NCBI GenBank assembly: GCA_007922195.1
Contig: ML682028.1
Location: 17,699,053-17,763,052, forward strand
From: Podocnemis expansa
Taxonomy: Eukaryota; Chordata; Testudines; Podocnemididae
DNA: 64,000 nt
Direction of reading: 5' to 3'
Shown here: positions 56,101-64,000 of the stretch, one piece after another
Numbering within the stretch: position 1 is the stretch's first letter
How the letters are laid out: every line of letters starts with the position of its first letter
Made by a program: the position numbers and the translations under genes
The notes under the pieces: generated by a model
The model's database searches: none
Seen by the model: only the letters and a program-made list of their open reading frames with translations
What the model was told of the DNA's origin: nothing

Positions 56101-57794
56101 ACATCCCAGAGTACATCAAGATTGTGCAAGGGCATTTAGCTAACTGCAGGCTTTGTATTTATTAACTTGGTTTCACTTGTTCTGTGGTGTGATAACTGGA
56201 CTCCAGTGCTGCGTGCAGCACTAACTAAGTGTAGTGGCCCTGGAAGTATGTAGCACATCTTTTACATTCATTTATACAGAGTCAAACTCCTCTGAAGCAC
56301 CCTGCATGGTGTGGCAGCACAGTCCTTCCAGACTTTCCCCTTTGCTGCTGTTAGACCACCTTTAGGAGACAGGAAGTTCTTGCCTTCTCAGACTATAGAA
56401 CAGGGATTGGGGATGTTCTGGCCCTAAATTATTATGTCTGCTAAGACATTTCAGTAGAATAAAATTGACTTGCTGGTTAGTATTTTTTCTAAGCACACCT
56501 TCCTGACTTAAAGCTCTTAGTTAGAGTACTTGCTTGTTGAAACCTTAGCTTTTTCTTCTGAAGCTTGCAACCTCTTAACACGTAGACTCTTTCCTTGCAC
56601 TAGAATAACTGACATACTTGTCCAGGAGATAGCCATGTTAGTCTAGTCCAGCAAAAACAAACAAGGAGTTGTGTGGCACTTTAAGACTAACAGATTTATT
56701 TTTTGCATGAGCTTTTGTGGGAGAAAATCCCACTTCATCAGATGCTTTGAAGATGGGTGAACTTACAGAACAGACTCCTTGTTTGTTTTTGTCCAGGAGA
56801 GCTGATCTGATCCCTCGGTGTTCTTGGAAAAGCATTGATTGCCTAGCCAGAGAATGCTACGTGGCACAACCTGTATGGTCTTTTGAGTAGTAATGTAAGG
56901 CTGAACTTGGGCTCTAATCACAGTTAAGCAATTGAGTCACTGTTCAGTGTAAGATTTTGGCCAGGTTATTGGACCTCCTTGTGTGCCAGACCAGCTGGGC
57001 AATTGAAGAGTTTTGAAAACTGAACTTTGTGGGTAAAAAAAGGTATCCAGTAAACCCTAGCAGCAGAAGCAGTAGCTGCCTGGATTTCAGTGTTCCCTCT
57101 TTGTATAAAGCAAAATCTCTGTTGTGCTTCAGACATTCAAGAAGCTGCCGGTGCTATTATGCCAGAAATTTAACATATTAGTTCCTTGCAGCTTGTTCTG
57201 ACTTACCACTTCCTCTTCTAGTGCCACAGATAACATCCCAAAAGCAGATGAGATTCGAACACTGGTTAAAGATACCTGGGATACACGGATAGCTAAACTG
57301 CGGCTATCTGCAGATAGCTTTGTCAGACAGCAGGAGGCCCATGCCAAGGTACAGTAAGAGAAATGTGGGATGTGCTGATAAATCTGCTAACTCTGTCTTG
57401 GGAACACTTGATTTTGTGTGATCACATGGCTTGTGAATGATTAGAACTGCTAGTGAAATTACTAATTATGGTTTTCTTTCTGTGGCTTGGTTACCTGTCA
57501 GTTGATCCTTATAGCCTTATGGGCAGGCTGCAGCTTCACGCATATTCTGTTGTTTGAAATGGTTCTTTCCAAATTTCCAGTCCAAGGCTTCCCTTCCGTT
57601 TCCTGTTCTGCAGACTGTAGAACTGCTTCCCCCAAATGCTGCTGTAATGTCACTTCCTTGTCTTTTAGCTGGATAATCTGACCTTGATGGAGATCAACAC
57701 CACTGGGACTTTTCTTACTCAAGCCTTAGATCACATGTACAAGCTTCGCACAAACCTTCTGCTGGGTGAGAGTGCCCAGTCCCAGGATTTCTAA
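52804..57794 (+). CDS. GINS2: GINS2 (PSF2), GINS complex subunit 2, complete
   Basis: Five coding segments, 52804-52893, 54356-54470, 55833-55932, 57222-57348 and 57669-57794, give 185 codons plus TAA, the same length as human GINS2. All introns are GT-AG, phases 0, 1, 2, 0. Recognised blocks include [93 protein letters not shown] and the C-terminal SQSQDF. GINS2 forms the GINS tetramer with GINS1, GINS3 and GINS4, part of the CDC45-MCM-GINS helicase at replication forks in the nucleus. In this subunit the small beta-rich B domain comes first (about residues 1-60) and the helical A domain follows. The ATG at 52804 has G at -3 and +4 and matches the family start. No frameshift or lost key segment is seen. 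Confidence 0.98.
53143..53270. mobile_element. Short hAT-like element in GINS2 intron 1
   Basis: The left end CAGGGGTGTCAAGC and, in reverse, the right end CAGGGGTCTCAAAC are near-identical inverted termini. The flanking 8-mers (cctccaac and ccttaagc) match at only 5 of 8 positions, so the target duplication is weak. Confidence 0.6.
53275..53640. other. GINS2 intron 1, nothing recognised
   Basis: GC-rich then G-run-containing intron sequence (9 G at 53614-53622). Confidence 0.5.
53648..54089. mobile_element. hAT element with nested Penelope-like tail
   Basis: The left end CAGGGATGTCCAACCTTTT and the right end in reverse CAGGCTTGTTCAACATCCGG are inverted termini. Flanks 53640-53647 (ttttaggg) and 54090-54097 (tgttaggg) match at 7 of 8 bases, an 8-bp hAT target duplication. 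A plus-oriented PLE tail interrupts the body at about 53840-53975. No transposase frame is seen. Confidence 0.78.
53840..53975 (+). mobile_element. Penelope-like tail, single-arm, nested in hAT
   Basis: 'gttcacccatcttcgaggc' then 'atctgacaaagtggga', 'ttcccacaaaagctcatg', 'aaaaataaatctgttagtc' and 'aaagtgccacacgactcc'. The element reads 5' to 3' on the plus strand, with a degenerate hammerhead-like block (CTGACAA, stem, AAAAGCTCATG). It is younger than the hAT it sits in. Confidence 0.7.
54356..54470 (+). CDS. GINS2: GINS2 coding exon 2
   Basis: Acceptor 'tttcattttccag', donor 'gtaagg' at 54471. 38 codons plus one base ([10 protein letters not shown] to EWMDP), phase 1 at the end. Confidence 0.95.
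54666..54812. mobile_element. Second Penelope-like tail family, foldback, in GINS2 intron 2
   Basis: 'gagagacagggtgggtgagg' with 'taatatt' is the inverted partner of 'aatattacctctggcacc' with 'ttgtctctc'. It ends 'tctgggaccagcacagctac'. The flanks hold gcatgatct (54660-54668) and gcatcatct (near 54818), 8 of 9 identical, a possible target duplication with uncertain ends. Same family as 18731-18885. Confidence 0.5.
54815..55830. other. GINS2 intron 2, nothing recognised
   Basis: AT-rich intron sequence without identifiable repeat or exon. Confidence 0.5.
55833..55932 (+). CDS. GINS2: GINS2 coding exon 3
   Basis: Acceptor 'attgtgtttcag', donor 'gtaagt' at 55933. Completes a Glu codon, then [15 protein letters not shown] to KLLLN and two bases of a Tyr codon (His in human). 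Phase 2 at the end. Confidence 0.95.
55935..56610. other. GINS2 intron 3 (5' part), nothing recognised
   Basis: Ordinary intron sequence up to the PLE foldback. Confidence 0.5.
56630..56788. mobile_element. Penelope-like tail foldback with 12-bp target duplication; best hammerhead-like core
   Basis: The left arm runs from 'tagccatgttagtctag' through 'caaggagttgtgtggcac'; the right end is 'cagactccttgtttgtttt'. TTGTCCAGGAGA flanks the unit exactly at 56618-56629 and 56789-56800. On the minus strand CTGATGA (56735-56741) is followed by a perfect 6-bp hairpin (56717-56733) and then AAAAGC, where an active hammerhead would need GAAA, so the core has one likely inactivating change. It lies in GINS2 intron 3. 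Confidence 0.88.
57222..57348 (+). CDS. GINS2: GINS2 coding exon 4
   Basis: Acceptor 'tcctcttctag', donor 'gtacag' at 57349. Completes Tyr, then 42 codons ([17 protein letters not shown] to RQQEAHAK), phase 0. Confidence 0.95.
57669..57794 (+). CDS. GINS2: GINS2 terminal coding exon 5
   Basis: Acceptor 'ttgtcttttag'. 41 codons ([15 protein letters not shown] to AQSQDF) and TAA. The segment between YKLRTNL and SQSQDF is the most variable part compared with human. Confidence 0.95.
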   Translation: MDNLTLMEINTTGTFLTQALDHMYKLRTNLLLGESAQSQDF

Positions 57795-58315
57795 GACACC
57801 TGACACAGCCTAAAACTCTCATGGGATGGGGTAATGACAGTAGGAGGGCTCTGTTCCCTGGACACTGAGTCCTAATGCAACTTGCCTTATGCTGTTTCTA
57901 TGCCTTAAATACCCTATCCAGATCTTTGCTAAAAGCCATGGGAATCTCGTATGTTTCCTTGTTGATCATATCTAACTTGGTTCCCTGTGGGGTTTGCATG
58001 AAGGCTGCAGGCAAAAGAAAGAAGGCAGCCTTGTGGCTGAATAGTAATCAGTTGAGTGCTGATGGCAGAGAGCCTTCACTGCTCTGCAGCTATTGTGAAC
58101 GCCTCCTGCTCCACCATGAGTATCCTTGGCAAAACAAATGATTCTCCTTCGCAGAGCTCTGCCATCCTTGTGCAGCTGTCTTTCCAGGATGAATCGGCTG
58201 CAGCAGCTGGATGCTGTTAAGAGACTTTTCCTGTTAACTCCTCGCCTTATTGGATGGGATTTTTATATCTGACTTCAATTATGTGTAGCAGCAATAAAGG
58301 TGCTCTTAGTGTCTT
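57795..58315 (+). other. GINS2: GINS2 3' UTR
   Basis: About 0.5 kb after the stop to shortly beyond the AATAAA at 58293-58298. No repeat is recognised within it. Confidence 0.75.
58293..58298 (+). terminator. GINS2: GINS2 poly(A) signal AATAAA
   Basis: Canonical hexamer, followed by a T/G-rich stretch (ggtgctcttagtgtcttg). Further AATAAA at 58767-58772 and 59165-59170 could give longer forms. Confidence 0.75.
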
Positions 58316-59900
58316 GCCATGCTGCTTCCCCTGTGCTGTCTGAAGCCCAGAGGGCCCTCCTACCTGGCAAAGGAAGATCAGACTGTTCTAATGAGCTGGA
58401 TGCACAGCAGTCCTCTGGCTTCCCTGGGCTATAACATGATATGTGGCGTTTAGCCCAACTCTGCTCCATACTCTAGGGCTCATTCTTCCACTTGCCCAAC
58501 ACAAGAGAGTGTATATTCATCTCCAAGCACAGCTGAGTTCATGAGGCTGACTGGCAAGACCATTTTATGCAGTGTTCTTGCTCTGAGTAGTCAACTTGTA
58601 GCTTTGTACTTTTCCCTCAGTGGCAGGGTACAGCTTTAAAGAGAACATAGACTATCACATTTGGATCAGGGAATGCTTCTACCAGGCCACTGCTATCTCC
58701 TCTTTGGGTGCACAGGAGGCAAGGGTGGCTTGCCAACTGCATTTCTCTCTCATGTACACTAAGAAAAATAAATTACTGTTGGTTTGTCTGAATATGAATG
58801 TCATCTTAAACATTATCTCTGCATTAGCAAGAATATTAGCTGGAGGTCACAGTGCACAGTCCTGATTTGAAAGGAAACAATAATGATGTGTGTTAGCTTC
58901 CACTGAACTCATTCTGATTTCTGAGAGCATGCCCATTGCTTTGCTAGGTGCTATGGAGACAGTAGCAGGCTGAGAAGACTGGCTATGCCACTGTCTGTTG
59001 GCTATGTAGGACACAAAGAAGTGGGTCCAAAAATCAGTTGGAGGTACGGGGGGGGGGGGGGGGGGAGTTCATGGTGCTGGAAGGTATCTTTTGGTGTGCA
59101 TTTGGTGGCTGTTGTTAAAGAAAAATATCACCCATAAAGAGGAATGAAGTGTCTATGCCAGAAGAATAAAACACACCTTTTGCTTTAACATACGCTAGTA
59201 CGTTAATTGCATGAAATTCAAGAGGATATTATGTGAAAACACTTCATGGGTCTTCATCTACCTCAATATCTATAAAGTGGTCTTGCTGTCCATTTTAGCT
59301 GTATTATAGCAGTTAGATTTCCATGAACATTGGAAGCAATCAAAGGTGGTGGTATGCATACCTAAGCCGTCCCTCACTCAATAGAAGGCAAGTCTCCTGT
59401 CCATAGTTCTCATCCGACAACAGTATTTAATAACTACTATGACCTTTTCTGTGTGTTCAGGCCAACATTTCCTTGCTGTACTTAATCTCAAATGACTGAA
59501 CTGGCTTCCAACTATCTCTCTGTGCTTCCTTTTGAGCATCCCCTACGCTGTTTTGGATAACCCACTGGCTCCTCTATGGGGCATGATTAATTTGTATGTA
59601 TCATATACTGAGGAAGGTGTGAGTGAAGTGGTCTGTCTATCTGATAGTGTAACATATGTGCTAGTATATTCTGAACTGACTTGTCCCAGCTATGTGTAAA
59701 GTGCTTTACCCCTAATGTAAACCAACTAAATGAACCTAGGCTGCAAGCAGGGCTGGGTGCTGGCTAAGTGCAATGATGCATGGTCAGTTGCAGACTGCCT
59801 TTTTTGTTGGGATCTTGTAAATGATGGTAGTGCACCGCATGCTGGCCTTCATGCTAGCACAGTGTACTTTTTCCATCCACTAGTGGGCGGGGAAAACAAT
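58316..59900. other. Convergent intergenic stretch between GINS2 and GSE1
   Basis: No gene or clear repeat. It contains an 18-base G run at 59048-59065. Confidence 0.5.
59048..59065. repeat. G18 homopolymer
   Basis: The longest of many G runs on the plus strand of this window. Confidence 0.9.
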
Positions 59901-59923
59901 CATTTGCCATGATTTAGGACCAT

Positions 59924-59929
59924 TTTATT
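59924..59929 (-). terminator. GSE1: Candidate GSE1 poly(A) signal (AATAAA on minus strand)
   Basis: TTTATT on the plus strand inside 'ccattttatttttttgg'. Other minus-strand AATAAA candidates occur near 61463, 61606 and 63640, so alternative 3' ends are possible. Confidence 0.45.
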
Positions 59930-60720
59930 TTTTTGGATGTTGTCAGAAATTACAGCAATATATTCATAAATACCTAATTACTACATTCAACAAATAATAT
60001 ATTACATTACAATTAATTCAAACAAGTACACTTAGAACAGGTTTAAGTTTTCTTTCACAGCATCTAAACTGCCCCCCAGCAGGCCTGGGCTTCCTTCTCC
60101 CCCTTCCTCTCCCTCCCATGTTCTGGTTTTTACGGCTCTAGCAATTCTGCACAGGGTACATACAAATAAACACAACCAGTCATCATGACTCTTGGGGAAA
60201 GGGAGGGTGAGGGAGTAGAACTGAGAATTTTTTTTAAGCATTAAGTCAAGAAGTTGGTGATTAGTTCCTGCTTTTATGGGGGGGGGGGCAGGGGGGAACG
60301 AATCAAGAGTCTCAAGTACAGGAATTGTTGCTAAGCAAAGATACATTTTTTTTCAAACAGGTCTGTTTGTAAAAGCCCACTACAGTGTGTTGAAGTTGCT
60401 GGATAACCTGACAAACTTTTTCTCATGGGGTGGTAGCAGAAACTGTGATTTAAGCACAAAGTGTAGTTGGCTGTGTTAAAATTTATCACAAAGGCCGTGA
60501 ATTGGCAGCAAATAGGCCAAAGACTTGCTATGCACTCTGGCTTAAAAAGAAACAAAACTGTCAGCCATAGGTGTATTTTGCTTCATAAATGGGTACGTTA
60601 CTTAACCAAGGGGAATGCTTGGGGGGGGAACGAATCCCCAAACCATTCTTTTTGTCTAGGCAGCATCATACCTTACAGTGATACCTTCCTTCCTTTTAAA
60701 TGATGCCCTGCTTGCTTAAA

Positions 60721-60736
60721 ATATATATATATATTT
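60721..60736. repeat. (AT)n microsatellite
   Basis: 'atatatatatatattt' run. Confidence 0.7.
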
Positions 60737-63700
60737 AAAATGCAATTATGATTAGAAATGTGATTCTAAAAAATAGGATTATGCTGCTGCTTGGTATATT
60801 TGAGCCAGAGCTGCCTCAGCTACTAAAACCCACTCATGGTTTTGTCCTGCTGTCAATCGTGTCACGTTTACATGACTAAGCAGCAGAAGCTAAATTCTAG
60901 TCTACATCAGCAGGAGCATTGTCAACTAAATTCTGATTCTAGACCCCCTGATTGCTGACAAGCTCTGAAGCAGAAAGGCTATAGCTTTAGTTTCATGTCA
61001 GCAGTAACCCGCCTTGGAATTAAGAATGGGCTCAGTTGAAAAAAAATATGCAAATCTGACCCCAAAAGCCTTAGCTATGAGAAAATATTTAAAACCACAT
61101 AATGCTCTAATCTTTTGCCTGCCCCATAATTGCATTTTTTAAAAAAGTCTCTGCTCTTGCGTTAAAGGAAAACTCCAGGTGTAGTGCTGTGAAGCCATTG
61201 CCAGTCATGGAAGACAGCTGTTCCTTCATGTAAATACTGAGAAACAAGAATGGTATAAATTGGCTCTGAAGCCAGTTGTGCGGTGTAATATTTGCTGTAC
61301 TTCTTATGGGATGTTCTTTTGTAGTTTTGTCTGCTTTTCGGTCTCCCAGATAGGAAATAAGACAGTGTCAGCCCAGCAGAAAAGAGGAATCACACATGAG
61401 CAGTCCTATAACTGATCAGTTGAGCTTTTTGAGCAAAGCTAGATTGAAATTAGTCAGTGGCTTTATTTTCTTCCATTTGCAGAATGGAATGGTCTGAAGA
61501 TGGGCTGGAGGCTTGTTGTTTGCATTGCCCTAAATACCAATAAGCAAGAGGGGAAAATGTCAAATTGCATGGCTTAGTTTCAGCTTTCCTTTTGGGTTTT
61601 CTTCCTTATTTATTATTCATGCTATGTAAAAAGGCTTAGATTTAGTTCATCTGATTGTCTTGGTAGTCCTGGGGGGTGGGAGAGCCTTCACATTATTACA
61701 ATGTGGAAACGGTATCAAGGGTTGTGATCAGGTGTTTGTAGGAGCTATGGTTAAATGGAAAGAGGAAATCATAGCCACTAGCTGCAGCAATGAACCGACT
61801 GATATTACTTAGAGTGGCACATAGATTTGCTTTTTCCTATTATGCCATCATAGCCAATGTTTCACTTGGGCTAGTTCCCCTGTCATCCGCTCCGCAAGAG
61901 CGTGACATACCTGCTGCTCCCATCTGCAAAATCTTCTAGGACTGCAGTAGGCTAACCCTGCCCACTCTGAGGTTTAGTGGAGCAGAGTGATTGTTACTTC
62001 TGGAGAACAGCACTGGACTAAACTGCTTGCCTTTTTTAGCATCAGCTGTTAGAAACCTAGAGCATATCACAGGAGGAACCAGTGCTGAAAATCTTACCTA
62101 GGGCATATTGCGATTCCGCTTCCTGTTCTAACAGATGAGAACAGGCAGTGCTGTCTGTCTTTTTCTTTCCACCAAAAGCTGCTGTTCAATGGGGTGGGTG
62201 GATTTGGACAGGGAGGAGGAGTCCTCTCCAACCAATCCTCAAGACTAACCAAGTAGTATGTAGGTTTTAACAAGAGGACTTAGTGGTCCTTTTGCTCTCA
62301 TCAACTGTCCCCCTCTCCTACCTCAGCTATGGAACAGGTCCACAAGATGTGGAGTAGGGGAAAGGGGAACATACAGCCTGTGACATTTCCTATCCACTTT
62401 CATAGCTGGAAAATGAGTTCTTGTTGAATGCTGTTCTTCCTGGTGCCACCTTCATCTTAGTTTAAGATGAAATATTCCAGACAAACAGGCACAGCAAATG
62501 GTATATGAGAAACAGCTAAGGCAATATTACCACCACATGCTAGGAAGTATTGGAAAGCTGAATCCTGTTCTCCACAATGTTCTTCACCTATCTAAGAAAT
62601 AATATTAAACAGTAAGTTCCTGTGTGCTACCCAGAAGGGATGAAATTTTACCAGCAGCTCTCATGGCGCTTGACAGCTTACCAGCAGTAAAGCTCATCTA
62701 GGTTAGGGATGGCCCGACTGTAAACTGAACTTCAAGCAAGCTCTTTGCAAAAGAGGTCCTCTTAGTTCACTGAAATTCTACTGAGAGGACTAACTGGAAG
62801 AGAAAGGAAGGGTTAGCTGAGAAAGTTCACTTTTCCACATCCCTATACCCCCTGGTGTTGCTCGTATGAATAAACAAGCAGGGATGCTCAGTTCAGACTG
62901 CACTGATTCCCCTCCTGTGCTGCTTGAAAATCAGCATGAAGAGTTTCCCTTAAAAACACTTTCTAAGCTATACCTGTTCACAGCACTGAAGGGCATCAGC
63001 AAAGCTCATCCTAGAGTCAAACATTTCATTTAGTTCCTGAACACTCATTCCCAATGCAGACTTTTCCAACCTTCTCCCCATTTAGTAGCAGCTAGTCATA
63101 GCAGGAAAAAAAAAAATCAGAAGCAGGTAAAGAATAATTAATTCCTGGCTTTCTAGTAACAGAATTTTCTGTACTAGTAACTGACGTTCCCGAAAGCAAA
63201 TAAAAGATGTGATAGATAGCACATGCCCCAGTGGAAAGTTTTGTTTGTTTTTTTTTGTTTTTTTTTTTAAATTCTTTTAAAACACTTCAGTATTTTTATG
63301 TCCTGACCAGCAGCAGTACAAACACTAAAAGCAAGTTATTTTGCCCAAAAAAAAAAAAGCAGAAACATATTAAAAATGGCAAGCTCTTTATAACAATAAT
63401 TAAAGTAATAAAAACATACAAAACTTTTTAAAATATATACACAGTACAAGGCTGAAGCACCTTTTTGACTTTTTCTTAATTGCAGTTGTTTGCATTTGTA
63501 TGAAAATTTCACCCACTCAGGTATGTAATTTACGTGTCTGTCTCTCTCTCTTGCTAGGTGTTTGCACGTGTATGTGAGTTATCATTCTGTACATTCTGCT
63601 CCTTACCCCCCAAGTAGTAATAAAAAGGTATCTTCGGTTTGTTTATTCATTTTATTTTTTTATAGTGAAGTGCATTTCCAGTGGAAAGCCTGCCAATTTA

Positions 63701-63969
63701 GAGAAAGACAAGTTCTGAAGCTGCATTTTGCTTCTTCCAGGGCTTATTACTCTGCAGATCACAAGCGCAGCTTTCCATGCACAGTTCATTTGCCTTCAAA
63801 AGGTGTACCCAACTTCCTCTTAACGCAAGAGACACCATCTTCCCAGTGAAGAAATAGGGAAATCCCTTGGTACAGCAGTTGGACTAACATGGCAACAAAA
63901 GAATGACTGTGTGTGTGAACAGCATCCCCTCCCATCTACTGAGAGATGGCTATTAGTGTTGTTGAAGTC

Positions 63970-64000
63970 TTTATTATTATTATTATCATCATCATCATCT
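63970..64000. repeat. (ATT)n / (ATC)n microsatellite at window end
   Basis: 'ttattattattattatcatcatcatcatct'-type tract that runs to the window edge, so its full length is unknown. Confidence 0.85.

Larger units (their letters stand above)
59905..64000 (-). other. GSE1: Probable GSE1 3' UTR (continues beyond window)
   Basis: In human the gene convergent with and adjacent to GINS2 is GSE1, which encodes a coiled-coil partner of the BRAF-HDAC/CoREST complex. Here the minus strand has AATAAA at 59924-59929 (TTTATT on the plus strand) and then about 4 kb of T/A-rich, repeat-poor sequence on its 5' side, as expected of a long conserved 3' UTR. I see no GSE1 coding sequence, so the stop codon should lie right of the window or was missed. 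The assignment is by synteny. Confidence 0.5.

Overview
The window is vertebrate nuclear DNA, most likely from a turtle. The genes are intron-rich and sparse (about 1.1 kb of coding sequence in 64 kb), promoters are CpG islands, and the repeats are CR1 LINE fragments, CR1-tailed tRNA-type SINEs, hAT transposons, MIR-like SINEs and many Penelope-like retroelement (PLE) tails. A turtle, perhaps a soft-shell, is my inference from the look of the PLE and TTCGAA-rich repeats. Nothing bacterial or viral was seen.

Layout. (1) 1-8.3 kb: the last four coding exons and 3' UTR of EMC8 (+). (2) 8.3-17.4 kb: intergenic DNA with old repeats. (3) 17.4-40.8 kb: a C16orf74 (calcimembrin) orthologue (+). It has a CpG-island promoter with a likely non-coding first exon ending at 17759, a ten-codon first coding exon at 24719-24746, and a main coding exon at 40671-40796. 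I could not find the exon for the usual acidic C-terminus. (4) 40.8-52.2 kb: non-coding DNA with two related GC-cored, TTCGAA-rich foldback elements and a 400-base assembly gap. (5) 52.4-58.3 kb: the complete five-exon GINS2 gene (+), with an E2F site and five CCAAT boxes in its promoter; its 185-codon product equals the human length. (6) 58.3-59.9 kb: a short convergent intergenic stretch. (7) 59.9-64 kb: probably the 3' UTR of GSE1 (-), placed by synteny and a minus-strand poly(A) signal. The order EMC8, C16orf74, GINS2, with GSE1 convergent, matches human 16q24.1 inverted.

The genes do not form a pathway. EMC8 acts in ER membrane protein insertion, C16orf74 is a membrane-anchored calcineurin ligand, and GINS2 is part of the CMG replicative helicase. 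They are neighbours by conserved synteny.

The most unusual signal is in the repeats. At least five short PLE tails are arranged head to head as foldbacks. Each is flanked by an exact 8-12 base target-site duplication, and all share the same two outer ends with a variable middle. Some retain hammerhead-ribozyme-like core motifs, which are known in PLEs. I did not find a new gene system.
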